Assembly (NCBI RefSeq): GCF_001983175.1
Contig: NZ_MNPW01000012.1
Span: 178,074 to 242,073, forward strand
Length of the DNA: 64,000 nt
Direction: 5' to 3'
Source: Pseudomonas cedrina subsp. cedrina
GTDB taxonomy: Bacteria > Pseudomonadota > Gammaproteobacteria > Pseudomonadales > Pseudomonadaceae
Position numbers and translations under genes: made by a program. Below, one piece after another: positions 8,564 to 16,535 of this stretch (positions within the stretch are counted from its first letter, which is position 1; each line of letters opens with the position of its first letter). Under the pieces are notes generated by a model that was not told the origin of the DNA, searched no databases, and saw nothing but the letters and a program-made list of their open reading frames with translations.

Positions 8564-9234
8564 GAGTGCTCCTGCGGCTGGGCCACGATGTGATTGACGA
8601 GACGCCCCAGTCCGCTGATTTCAACGGCGACGCTGTCACCCGGCAGCACATCGACGCGACCTTCAGGGGTGCCGGTGATCAGCACATCGCCCGCGTGCAG
8701 GGTCATGAACTCGCTGATTTCGGCGATCAACAACGCAATGTTGCGCACGAAGTTAGCGGTGCTGTTTTGCTGGCGAACCTCGCCGTTGACGTACAGCGTG
8801 ATCGCCAGGCTGTGCGGGTCGTTGATCTGTGCAGTAGGGATCAGCTCAGGCCCGACGGCACAGAAACCATCCCGGCATTTGGCTTTGACGGCAGGGCGGT
8901 AGTAGCTGTCTTCCGGCAGGCTGAATTCATTGACGATGGTATAGCCGGCCACGTAATCGAGGGCTTCGGCCGCGCTCACACGGCTGGCGCTCTTGCCCAT
9001 CACCACGCCCAGGGCCGGGCCGGGTTGCAAGCGTTCGCCCGGGCCTGGGTGCACAACCTCGGCACCGTGCTGATTGCGCGTGTTGGGCGTCTTGATGAAC
9101 AGCACCGGTTTGACCGGCGGCTTTTGATACGGCGGCTGTTCGAATTCGGCGAGGCGCTGCTTGAGCAGCCCCTGATAGTTCAGTGCGACACCGAACAGAG
9201 TGCCGGTCGCGACGTCATGCAAGGCACGGCTCAT
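8560..9234 (-). CDS. hpaG1: HpaG N-terminal-type subunit: 5-oxopent-3-ene-1,2,5-tricarboxylate decarboxylase
   Basis: 224 residues from the ATG at 9232-9234, chosen because AGGAG lies 6 nt upstream; an earlier in-frame ATG at 9255 has no such site. First gene of the minus-strand hpa operon. FAH fold, equivalent to the N-terminal half of fused HpaG: VALNYQGLL, FIKTPNT, YRPAVKAKCRDGFCAVG. Where the C-terminal half has the acidic ExE metal motif this half reads GPALGVVMGK, as I recall for the enteric N-domain as well. The promoter with overlapping operators lies at 9272-9317. Confidence 0.92.
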   Translation of the reverse strand: MSRALHDVATGTLFGVALNYQGLLKQRLAEFEQPPYQKPPVKPVLFIKTPNTRNQHGAEVVHPGPGERLQPGPALGVVMGKSASRVSAAEALDYVAGYTIVNEFSLPEDSYYRPAVKAKCRDGFCAVGPELIPTAQINDPHSLAITLYVNGEVRQQNSTANFVRNIALLIAEISEFMTLHAGDVLITGTPEGRVDVLPGDSVAVEISGLGRLVNHIVAQPQEHS

Positions 9235-9271
9235 GCTTTCTCCTGGCAGAGCCATGGGGCGGCTCCGGATA

Positions 9272-9310
9272 TTGTTAATGTGTTAACAGTTATAATTAAG
9301 ATGTTAACTA
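9272..9310. promoter_or_regulatory. Tandem HpaR-type operators between hpaG1 and hpaA
   Basis: Two inverted repeats: TGTTAA-tgtg-TTAACA (9273-9288, perfect) and TAATTAA-gatg-TTAACTA (9293-9310 with its outer bases, one mismatch). Their centres are 21 bp apart, two helical turns, so dimers would sit on one face of the DNA. They match the repeat before hpaR1. They cover the hpaG start region and also the start region of divergent hpaA, including a TATAAT at 9291-9296 on the plus strand. Confidence 0.65.
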
Positions 9311-9317
9311 TCGTCAA
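9289..9317 (-). promoter_or_regulatory. Predicted sigma-70 promoter of the hpaG-to-hpaI operon
   Basis: On the minus strand TTGACG (9312-9317), a 17-bp spacer and TATAAC (9289-9294) give a near-consensus promoter, with transcription starting near 9282. One operator lies in the spacer and the other over the start site, the arrangement expected for repression by blocking RNA polymerase. Confidence 0.65.
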
Positions 9318-9407
9318 GCGTGGCACACTCATTTCGCGGTGGTTGCGCTGTGCGAATCGGTGCAGGATGAGCGCCACCGCCATCACAAAAACAACGAGCA
9401 GCGTGCG

Positions 9408-10313
9408 ATGACCGACCGTCAACCCATCCCGAACATCAACATCGGCCAGGTCTATGACCAGCGCTACAGCGACGCGCAGGTGCATTACGACCGGCTGGCC
9501 AACCTGGCGGGTTTCTTCGGACGCAACATGCCGGTGCACCGGCATGACCGGTTCTTCCAGGTGCATTACGTCAAAAGCGGCGCAGTGCGGGTGTACCTGG
9601 ACGACCAGCAGTACGTCGAGTCGGGGCCGATGTTCTTCCTTACGCCGCCCACCGTGCCGCATGCCTTCGTGACCGAGGCCGACAGTGACGGACACGTGTT
9701 GACGGTGCGTCAACAACTGGTCTGGCAATTGATCGAGACCGACCCCAGCCTGGCACCGGCCGGCGCGCAGCTGCCGGCGGCGTGTGTCGCGCTGGCGCAT
9801 TTGGGGCCGCACAACGCGGGTGAAATACGCCGGCTGGATTTTCTGTTCGACGAATTGAGCGAAGAGGTGGACGCCAAGCGCCCAGGGCATGGCGCCGCCC
9901 TGGACAGTTTGACGCGCTTGATCATGGTGAGCCTGTTGCGGCTGTGCTCCCATTCGTTGAAAGCCACGCCGGCGCGGCACGAAGACTTGAAGATCTTCCA
10001 CCGTTTCAACGAGTTGATCGAAGCGCACTATCTGCAGCATTGGCCGTTGTCGCGTTACGCGCAGGGTATCGGCGTGACGCAGGCGCGACTCAACGATGTG
10101 TGCCGACGCATCGCCGACCTGCCGTCCAAGCGCCTGATCCTGGAGCGCCTGATGCAGGAGGCCAAGCGCCTGTTGTTGTTCACGGGGGGCTCCGCCAACG
10201 AAATCTGCTACCAGCTCGGGTTCAAGGACCCGGCCTATTTCAGCCGTTTTTTCCAGCGCTACGCACAGCTCACTCCAGGGGAGTATCGCCAGCGGCAATT
10301 GGGTTTGCGTTGA
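9408..10313 (+). CDS. hpaA: AraC/XylS-family regulator HpaA of 4-hydroxyphenylacetate catabolism
   Basis: 301 residues from the ATG at 9408; enteric HpaA is of similar size. The N-terminal cupin (HRHDRFFQVHYVKSG, TPPTVPHAF) would bind the inducer, and the C-terminal double helix-turn-helix (RYAQGIGVTQARLNDVCRR, EICYQLGFKDPAYFSRFFQR) binds DNA. Family knowledge: HpaA activates the hpaBC hydroxylase genes in response to 4-hydroxyphenylacetate. Divergent from hpaG1 across a 173-bp control region. An upstream in-frame ATG at 9339 would add 23 unconserved residues within the likely leader, so I did not use it. Confidence 0.88.
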   Translation: MTDRQPIPNINIGQVYDQRYSDAQVHYDRLANLAGFFGRNMPVHRHDRFFQVHYVKSGAVRVYLDDQQYVESGPMFFLTPPTVPHAFVTEADSDGHVLTVRQQLVWQLIETDPSLAPAGAQLPAACVALAHLGPHNAGEIRRLDFLFDELSEEVDAKRPGHGAALDSLTRLIMVSLLRLCSHSLKATPARHEDLKIFHRFNELIEAHYLQHWPLSRYAQGIGVTQARLNDVCRRIADLPSKRLILERLMQEAKRLLLFTGGSANEICYQLGFKDPAYFSRFFQRYAQLTPGEYRQRQLGLR

Positions 10314-10476
10314 GCCAGGCATGGGGGATTTCGCCTTGATCTTGTAGGGGTCAGCATGACCGGCCCGGCAAGCCGGCAGAATGGCTTTTACGCGGAACCG
10401 ATTGCACTTTTCACAGGCTTGCGCGCGCTGTCCGGCGACACTAAGCTGCCGACTCGCTCATCCACGTGGTGCCGAT

Positions 10477-10899
10477 ATGACCAACCCTCGACCTTCGTTG
10501 ACCCTGACCTTGCTGCAAGCCCGTGAAGCGGCCATGGCGTTTTTCCGTCCTGCGCTGAACCAGCATGAACTGACCGAACAGCAGTGGCGGGTGATTCGCA
10601 TACTGCGTCAGCAGGGAGAGCTGGAAAGCCATCAACTTGCCCAGCAGGCGTGCATTCTGAAGCCGAGCATGACGGGTGTATTGAACCGCCTGGAGCGCGA
10701 TGGCCTGGTGCGTCGGCAGAAGTCCAGCCAGGATCAGCGACGGGTGTTCGTCGGCCTCACCGAGCGCGGCCAGCAGTGCTTCGTGTCGATGAGTGAAGGC
10801 ATGGAAAGCAACTACCGCAAGATCGAGGAACAGTTTGGCGCGCAAAAAATGGAGCAACTGCTGGGCCTGCTCAACGAGCTGAAGAATATAAAGCCTTGA
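10477..10899 (+). CDS. hpaR: MarR-family regulator, second HpaR paralogue
   Basis: 140 residues; same length as the first copy and 93 of 140 residues identical by hand count. The first 40 residues and the recognition-helix stretch ILKPSMTGVL are almost unchanged, and most differences fall in the wing and the C-terminal dimerisation helices. It lies downstream of hpaA in the same direction. Its upstream region lacks the TTAA-N4-TTAA operator found before copy 1. It may answer to a different ligand or serve as a redundant repressor. The start was placed at the MTNPRPSLTL methionine, equivalent to copy 1; a longer frame exists upstream but is not conserved. Confidence 0.85.
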   Translation: MTNPRPSLTLTLLQAREAAMAFFRPALNQHELTEQQWRVIRILRQQGELESHQLAQQACILKPSMTGVLNRLERDGLVRRQKSSQDQRRVFVGLTERGQQCFVSMSEGMESNYRKIEEQFGAQKMEQLLGLLNELKNIKP

Positions 10900-10910
10900 T
10901 GCGAAAAAAT

Positions 10911-10928
10911 TAGTTAATAGGTGAACGT
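10911..10928. promoter_or_regulatory. Weak HpaR-like half-symmetric site after hpaR2
   Basis: TAGTTAA-tagg-TGAACGT resembles the TTAA-N4-TTAA operators but only one arm fits well. It lies 12 bp past hpaR2 and 135 bp before the next regulator gene, so it might link that gene to HpaR. Confidence 0.25.
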
Positions 10929-11062
10929 TTTCATCTGTAGACGGTGTGCGATCGCCTGCTCCACTATCCATTTTCGGCACACATTCACGACTCACCCTGA
11001 GTTCGGAATGAAACTTGCGTTGTAACTGACCCGTTAGCCTTGCAACTGAAAAAGGTCGGGTC

Positions 11063-12055
11063 ATGAACAACAATAATCAGCTGATACCTGCGGTCTCCAA
11101 GCGCGTGTGGTCGACGTCGCCCCTCCAGCGTTTCCTGACGAGTGATATCGATGAACACGCGCGCAACATGCGCGGCTGGCAGGTCCGCTACGATCAGTTA
11201 TCGCCGGGCGCCTTTGAAGGCGAGTTGATCGAGTTCCGTTCGGACTGGATGCAACTGGCCCGCGACCGCTCTAATCAAGCCATGATCAAGAGCGGAACGG
11301 CCTGGGACGGCGCAATCACCTTCAGCTTGCCGTTGAGTGCGCAAGGCCCGGTGTACTGCGCGGGGCATCCGATTCACGAGCCCAGCCTGTTGGTCGCCCA
11401 CGGGCACAACCTGCCCGAGCTGCACACGCCCCAGCACCTTGACCTGCTCAGCGTGGCGATTGACGAGCGTGTGCTGGAACATGTGCTGGAACGTCAGGGC
11501 AGCGCTTTTCGAATTACCGATCTTCCCAAGTGTTACCGCTTGGGCGACTCGTCCGTGCAACATGAACTCGCGGCATTGTTCGATGAACTGGCGCGCTGCG
11601 ACCAGGGACGGGATGCGTTGCTTGGACACGACTCGATCCGCCGCGGCATACGCGATACGGTGATGCTGCACATCCTGGAATTGATTGCGCCGGATCAAGC
11701 GCCACCGCTCAACCCCACCGCGCGTAAAAGAATGGTCGACCGCGCCCGCGAATATGCGCTGGGCCACCTTGACGAGCCTTTGTCGATCCTCGACCTGTGC
11801 AACCACATCGGCGCCAGTCGGCGCAAACTCCAGTACTGTTTCCAGGAAACCCTGGGGATCAATCCGGTGGCCTACCTGCGTGCATTGCGCCTCAATGCGG
11901 TGCGTCGTGAACTGCGTACGAGCACGCAGTCCCAGGGCGTACAGGAAGTGGCGGCACGCTGGGGGTTCTGGCATTTGAGCCGGTTCTCGGGCGATTACCG
12001 CACCATGTTTGGCGAAAGCCCTTCGCAGACCCTGCGGCGTACTCAACTCTGCTGA
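11063..12055 (+). CDS. AraC-family regulator, FeaR/EutR-like
   Basis: 330 residues. The N-terminal sensing region (about 1-215) resembles the AraC-binding-like domain of FeaR-type regulators: RNMRGWQVRYDQLSPGAFEGEL, with the GxxQ..YDQL...G.. pattern seen again in two other regulators of this window. The C-terminal HTH covers residues about 230-328 (SILDLCNHIGASRRKLQYCF, QEVAARWGFWHLSRFSGDYR). The porin-MFS-amidase operon follows in the same direction after 68 bp and is the likely target. FeaR itself senses aromatic amine catabolites, but the ligand of this protein is unknown. Confidence 0.8.
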   Translation: MNNNNQLIPAVSKRVWSTSPLQRFLTSDIDEHARNMRGWQVRYDQLSPGAFEGELIEFRSDWMQLARDRSNQAMIKSGTAWDGAITFSLPLSAQGPVYCAGHPIHEPSLLVAHGHNLPELHTPQHLDLLSVAIDERVLEHVLERQGSAFRITDLPKCYRLGDSSVQHELAALFDELARCDQGRDALLGHDSIRRGIRDTVMLHILELIAPDQAPPLNPTARKRMVDRAREYALGHLDEPLSILDLCNHIGASRRKLQYCFQETLGINPVAYLRALRLNAVRRELRTSTQSQGVQEVAARWGFWHLSRFSGDYRTMFGESPSQTLRRTQLC

Positions 12056-12123
12056 AAACGGATAACCCGCTCACGAGGCTGCTCCATAGGATGGCCCACA
12101 CCACTTGATGGGAGGGGCATTCG

Positions 12124-13056
12124 ATGATTCATAACAATAATGCAAACGCCGCACGCATGACGCTGTTCACCCTGGGGCTGCTTGGCTGCTGCGCCGGCGC
12201 CCAGGCCACCGAGAACGGTGCGCCGACCACCGCCGTCGGGGTCTACGATTTCGGCGCGGGGATGATGCCGCCGGCCACACCGTTCGGCACACTGGGGCTG
12301 CGAACGGCGTTTTATTCGGCCAACGTGCAGAAGGACCGCCACGGGCGCACCGTCGACAACCACTTCTCGCTGGATGTGTTGTCTATCGGCGTCGCCTATA
12401 TGCGCATGACGGATCACACCGTGCTGGGCGCCCAGTATGGTTTCGGCGCGGTGGTGCCGTTTTTCAAGATGGACGCTTCCGTCAAGGTGCCGACGCCGGT
12501 CGGGCCGCTGAGCCTGGAGGCCGATCCATTCCGAATGGCCGACGTGCAGTTGCTGCCGGTGATCCTGCAGTGGAACCTGTCGCCGAATCTGTTCATCAAT
12601 ACGCAATTGCAGATCCAGATGCCCACCGGTGACTACGACAAGAATCGCCTGATTTCCCCAGGGCTCAATCACTGGACGTTCTCGCCGATCGTCAACGCCA
12701 CCTACATCACCGACAGTGGCTTGGAGGTGTCTTCAAGCTTTGAAGTCGACGTCAATACCCGCAACCCCGCGACCGACTACAAAAGCGGCGTCGAGTACCG
12801 CCATGAATTCGCCGTGGGCCAGCATGTGGGGCCATGGACCCTGGGCCTGGGCGGTTATTACTACCGCCAGTTCAGCGACGACGACGCGCCGGGGTTGCAG
12901 TCCGGCAATCGCGCACGGGTTTTGGCCGTCGGGCCGGCGGTGAGTTACTTCAAGCCCGGCCTGCCACCCATCTGGCTGCATGCCTACAAGGAAACCGACG
13001 CCCGCAACCGTGCCGAGGGTTACACCGTGGCGCTGCGCATTTCTCATAGTTTCTAA
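12124..13056 (+). CDS. Outer-membrane channel of the SphA / phenol-degradation MetA family
   Basis: 310 residues. A signal peptide ends near ACC/AQA-T at about residue 28 (hydrophobic FTLGLLGCCAG, then AQATEN). The mature part alternates aromatic and polar residues as in a beta barrel and ends with Phe, the usual C-terminal signal for outer-membrane assembly. The GVYDFGAGMMPPATPFGTLG start of the mature protein is typical of the SphA/MetA group, which occurs next to aromatic degradation genes and is thought to pass hydrophobic substrates inward. First gene of a three-gene operon; GGGAGGGGC lies upstream of the ATG. Confidence 0.78.
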   Translation: MIHNNNANAARMTLFTLGLLGCCAGAQATENGAPTTAVGVYDFGAGMMPPATPFGTLGLRTAFYSANVQKDRHGRTVDNHFSLDVLSIGVAYMRMTDHTVLGAQYGFGAVVPFFKMDASVKVPTPVGPLSLEADPFRMADVQLLPVILQWNLSPNLFINTQLQIQMPTGDYDKNRLISPGLNHWTFSPIVNATYITDSGLEVSSSFEVDVNTRNPATDYKSGVEYRHEFAVGQHVGPWTLGLGGYYYRQFSDDDAPGLQSGNRARVLAVGPAVSYFKPGLPPIWLHAYKETDARNRAEGYTVALRISHSF

Positions 13057-13066
13057 GGGGCTGACC

Positions 13067-14299
13067 ATGAACCCATTACGTTCTGATTCCGTACACCCTC
13101 GCCAAGCCACCGGGCGCCGTGAAGGGCTGGTGCTGATGCTGGGCAGCAGCCTGACCATCATGGGGGCGGTCATGGTTGCACCGGTCCTGCCCAAGCTTGG
13201 CGCCGAGTTCGGCCCGCTGGACGCGCACGCCGACTTGCTGGTGCCGCTGGTGGTCACCGGGCCGGCACTGGCGATTGCGGTGTGCGCGCCGTTGGCCGGG
13301 TGGTTGGCCGACCGGGTCGGGCGCAAGGCCTTGCTGATCATCGCGACCCTGCTGTATGCCGTACTCGGCGCGCTGCCGGCAGTGCTGGATAACTTGTCGA
13401 CCATCGTCGGCGTACGCCTGTTGTTCGGCTGCGCCGAAGCCGCGGTCATGACCTGCTGCGCCGCGCTGATCGCCGACTATTGGCACGGCGAGGAACGCAT
13501 GCGCTACATCAATCGGCAAGTGGTGACCATCGGCCTGGTGGGCGCGCTGTTCTTCGTGGTGGGCGGGGCGCTGGGTGAGCATTCCTGGCGCCAACCGTTT
13601 CTGCTGTACCTGCTGCCATTGCTGCTGGTGCCGGTGATGATGAAAGTGCTGTGGGAACCTGCGGCCAGCCGACAGCCAATCGACGTGCCGGACGAGGGGC
13701 GGGTGGCGATCCTGCCCCTGGTGCTTGGTTACCTGCTGATTCTCAGCGGTATGGTCCTGACGTTTGTCGTGCCGATCCAGGCGCCGGTTCTGCTGGTCGG
13801 CCTGGGCGTGACGTCCAGCACCATGATCGGGCTGTCGGCGGGCCTGAGCCTGCTGTCGACCCTGGGCGGTTCGTTGGCCTGGCCGCTGCTGCGCCGTCGC
13901 ATCGGTATTCCCGGTTGCAATGCAGTGTTGCTGACGTTGATGGGCCTGGGGCTGTGGCTGCTGATGCGCGGGCAAAGCTACAACGCGCTACTGCTGGCCA
14001 TATTGATTCACGGTTTGGGTGCCGGGCTGCTGGTGCCCAACGCGATGGCGCCGGTCATGAATGCCCTGAGCGCCAGCACACGCGGGCGCGGCCTGGGCGG
14101 CTTCACCGCTTGCCTGTATGTCGGGCAATTTGTCAGCCCACTGGTGGTGGCGCTGATCACTGTCTACTCGGGCGACCTGCGTCTTTCCATTCAGTGGCTG
14201 GCGTTCGCCAGTGTTCTCTCGGCCCTGGTCTGGGCGCTGGCCGGCCTGCAAGCGCGACGCAAGGCGCTCACCCGTGTCGTCGGCACAAGTCATTCATAA
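13067..14299 (+). CDS. MFS transporter (drug:H+ antiporter-like)
   Basis: 410 residues from the ATG at 13067, preceded by AAGGGG. About twelve membrane spans. It has the MFS loop 2-3 motif GWLADRVGRKALLI and SSLTIMGAVMVAPVLPKLG in helix 1, as in DHA1-type proteins. Only 10 bp after the outer-membrane channel gene and 16 bp before the amidase, so it is in one transcript and most likely moves the amidase substrate or product across the inner membrane. Direction of transport cannot be judged from sequence. Confidence 0.78.
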   Translation: MNPLRSDSVHPRQATGRREGLVLMLGSSLTIMGAVMVAPVLPKLGAEFGPLDAHADLLVPLVVTGPALAIAVCAPLAGWLADRVGRKALLIIATLLYAVLGALPAVLDNLSTIVGVRLLFGCAEAAVMTCCAALIADYWHGEERMRYINRQVVTIGLVGALFFVVGGALGEHSWRQPFLLYLLPLLLVPVMMKVLWEPAASRQPIDVPDEGRVAILPLVLGYLLILSGMVLTFVVPIQAPVLLVGLGVTSSTMIGLSAGLSLLSTLGGSLAWPLLRRRIGIPGCNAVLLTLMGLGLWLLMRGQSYNALLLAILIHGLGAGLLVPNAMAPVMNALSASTRGRGLGGFTACLYVGQFVSPLVVALITVYSGDLRLSIQWLAFASVLSALVWALAGLQARRKALTRVVGTSHS

Positions 14300-14315
14300 T
14301 CAAGAGGAGATGAAC

Positions 14316-15764
14316 ATGAGCATCCAGAACCTACTGAACAGCGAGGACGCCACGGGGTTGGCCGAGTGGATCCGGCGCGGCGAAGTGCAGCCCGGCGAGT
14401 TGCTGGAGGCGGTGATCGATCGTATCGAGCGGGTCGAACCGCAGCTCAACGCCGTGGCCGAGCGCCTGTACGATTCTGCCCGTGAGGCCGCCCGCACAGC
14501 GCGGCCCGGTGAAGGCGTATTTGCCGGGGTGCCGACCTTGGTCAAAGACTTGTTCTCGCCGGTCAACGGCGCGGCCATGACCAATGGTTCCCTGGCCCAG
14601 GGAAGCTTTCGCGCCGACTTCGACGCGGAGCTGGTGACGCGTTTGCGCCGTGCCGGTTGTGTGATTGTCGGCACCAGTACCTCGCCGGAATTTGGCACCT
14701 CGTACTCCACCGAATCGAGCCGCTTTGGTGCCACGCGCAACCCGTGGAACACCCATCACAGCGCGGGCGGTTCCAGCGGCGGCGCGGCGGCCCTGGTGGC
14801 GGCGCGTGTCGTGCCTTTCGCCCATGGCAACGATGGCGGCGGTTCCTTACGCGTGCCGGCGTCCTGCTGTGGCGTGTTCGGTTTAAAACCCAGCCGTGGG
14901 TTGCTGCCTTCCGGACCGATGATCGGCGAGGGCTGGGCCGGGATGGGCACTCCCCATGCCATCACCTTGTCGGTACGCGATAGCGCCGCGCTGCTGGATG
15001 CCACCGCAGGGATCGACCTGGGCGCACCGTATGCCGCGCCCACGCAGATGCAGCCCTATGTCGCGGCGCTGCAGCGTGACCCTCGGCCGCTGCGTATCGC
15101 GTTGGTTGAACAACTCGGGCCTTGGCCGACCTCCCGCGCGAGCGTCGACGCCGTCCGCCAGGCCGCCATGTTGTGCCAATCCCTGGGCCACCACGTTGAG
15201 CCGGTCAGCTTGCCCGTTGCGCTGCCGGAATTTCTCGACCAGGTTTTCACGATCATCGGTGCAAGTACCCGCCACTATGTCGACGTGCTGGGCCAGATGC
15301 GCGGTGTCGCGGTACAGCCTGAGGAACTGGAAGCCCGAACCCGGATTATCTTGCGCAGCAAGGGCGATGTAACGGGTGCTCAGTACGCCGGTGCGGTGGA
15401 GTGGATTCATGCCTTGGGTCGGCAGTTGGCAGTGTTCATGCAGGATTACGACCTTATTCTCACGCCAACCCTGGCACGCGAGCCGGCTCCCATCGGTGAG
15501 CTGGACCTGCAAGACGATAGCGTGAGCCTGGAAGAGCTGATTGAACGGTTCCACAGCTACTCACCTTTTACGGCGCTGTTCAATGCCAGCGGGCAACCGG
15601 CGATGTCGGTGCCGTTGTTCTGGAGCGCTGCCGGCTTGCCGATGGGGGCACACTTCGCCGGTCGCTTTGGCGAAGAAAGCACGTTGTTTGCACTCGCCGC
15701 GCAACTGGAGCGCGCCCAGCCCTGGCGCGGGCGTGTGCCGCCGGTGAATGCCTGCGGGTTGTGA
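14316..15764 (+). CDS. Amidase (amidase-signature family)
   Basis: 482 residues. Hydrolyses a carboxamide to the acid and ammonia; specificity unknown. The Ser-cisSer-Lys triad is intact: Lys77 in PTLVKDLFSP, Ser153 in SAGGSSGGAAA and Ser177 in NDGGGSLRVPA, with the expected 24-residue spacing between the serines. The ATG at 14316 is preferred to the one at 14310 because AAGAGGAG then lies 6 nt upstream instead of touching the start codon. Last gene of the porin-transporter-amidase operon. Aryl-acetamides would be a logical substrate next to hpa genes, but this is inference. Confidence 0.85.
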   Translation: MSIQNLLNSEDATGLAEWIRRGEVQPGELLEAVIDRIERVEPQLNAVAERLYDSAREAARTARPGEGVFAGVPTLVKDLFSPVNGAAMTNGSLAQGSFRADFDAELVTRLRRAGCVIVGTSTSPEFGTSYSTESSRFGATRNPWNTHHSAGGSSGGAAALVAARVVPFAHGNDGGGSLRVPASCCGVFGLKPSRGLLPSGPMIGEGWAGMGTPHAITLSVRDSAALLDATAGIDLGAPYAAPTQMQPYVAALQRDPRPLRIALVEQLGPWPTSRASVDAVRQAAMLCQSLGHHVEPVSLPVALPEFLDQVFTIIGASTRHYVDVLGQMRGVAVQPEELEARTRIILRSKGDVTGAQYAGAVEWIHALGRQLAVFMQDYDLILTPTLAREPAPIGELDLQDDSVSLEELIERFHSYSPFTALFNASGQPAMSVPLFWSAAGLPMGAHFAGRFGEESTLFALAAQLERAQPWRGRVPPVNACGL

Positions 15765-15873
15765 GTCTGGGTGGTGTAAGCGGTAGCGCCGTAGGGGGAG
15801 TCAAGGCGTTTGTGCCCGCCCGCTCGCACCGGATGGCCGCGTGACCACGAACGGGGATCAGCGGCCTATCCAT

Positions 15874-16437
15874 TCACAACATGCGGCGCAATACATTGTT
15901 GCGAGGGTCGCGGTCGAAGAACCGGTGCTTGAGCGCGCCCGCGATATGCAGCACGATCAACACCAATAAGGTATAGGCCAGCACTTTGTGCAGCCCTTGG
16001 AACACGACGAACCAATCGTCATTCTTCGCCAGCAGCTCCGGCAGGTTCACACCGAAAAAGAACACACCGTCGCTCATGGTGTAGGTGCTTGACATCGAGT
16101 ACCCCATCAACGGGACGGCCACGATCAGCACGTACATGGAGCGTTGTACAAAACGTGAGAGAAAACGCTCATGCGCCGCCAGTGTTTGCGGTGGCTGCGG
16201 AAGCGCGGGGGTGCGAACGCGCAGGGCGATCTGCACCAGCACCAGCAGAAACGCCAGCACCCCGAACGATTTGTGCCACGGATAATAGAGTGTGTATTTA
16301 CTCACCACTTCATCATCAAGCCCGGTCATGTGCCAGCCGGCCCAGAGCAGGCCGGCGATGACCACGGCGCGCACCCAGTGCAGGATGCGCAGGGCCACGG
16401 GATACCGATCAATTGTCGCTTGTTTTTGAGTGTTCAT
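15874..16437 (-). CDS. Cytochrome b561 (di-haem, membrane)
   Basis: 187 residues from ATG 16437, preceded by AAGAGA. Four membrane spans with the conserved haem-ligand histidines (RILHWVRAV, WHKSFGVLAF, GLHKVLAYT, VLHIAGALKHRF). Family knowledge: bacterial CybB-type proteins pass electrons between the quinone pool and oxygen or superoxide. Isolated on the minus strand with no functional link visible to the aminotransferase operon upstream. An extra 22 residues in frame before the chosen ATG are not typical of the family. Confidence 0.88.
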   Translation of the reverse strand: MNTQKQATIDRYPVALRILHWVRAVVIAGLLWAGWHMTGLDDEVVSKYTLYYPWHKSFGVLAFLLVLVQIALRVRTPALPQPPQTLAAHERFLSRFVQRSMYVLIVAVPLMGYSMSSTYTMSDGVFFFGVNLPELLAKNDDWFVVFQGLHKVLAYTLLVLIVLHIAGALKHRFFDRDPRNNVLRRML

Positions 16438-16535
16438 CGCAGTCTCTTCATTGATCATCAAGGCATCGAAAACGCACGATTGAATGCCACCCTCGGCGGC
16501 CATGGCCGCGAGGATGGCAGGTGCAGTGACTGTTC

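Noticed and set aside
10350..10380. Possible terminator after hpaA (CCGGC...GCCGG)
   Set aside because: Stem of five pairs and no U-rich tail.
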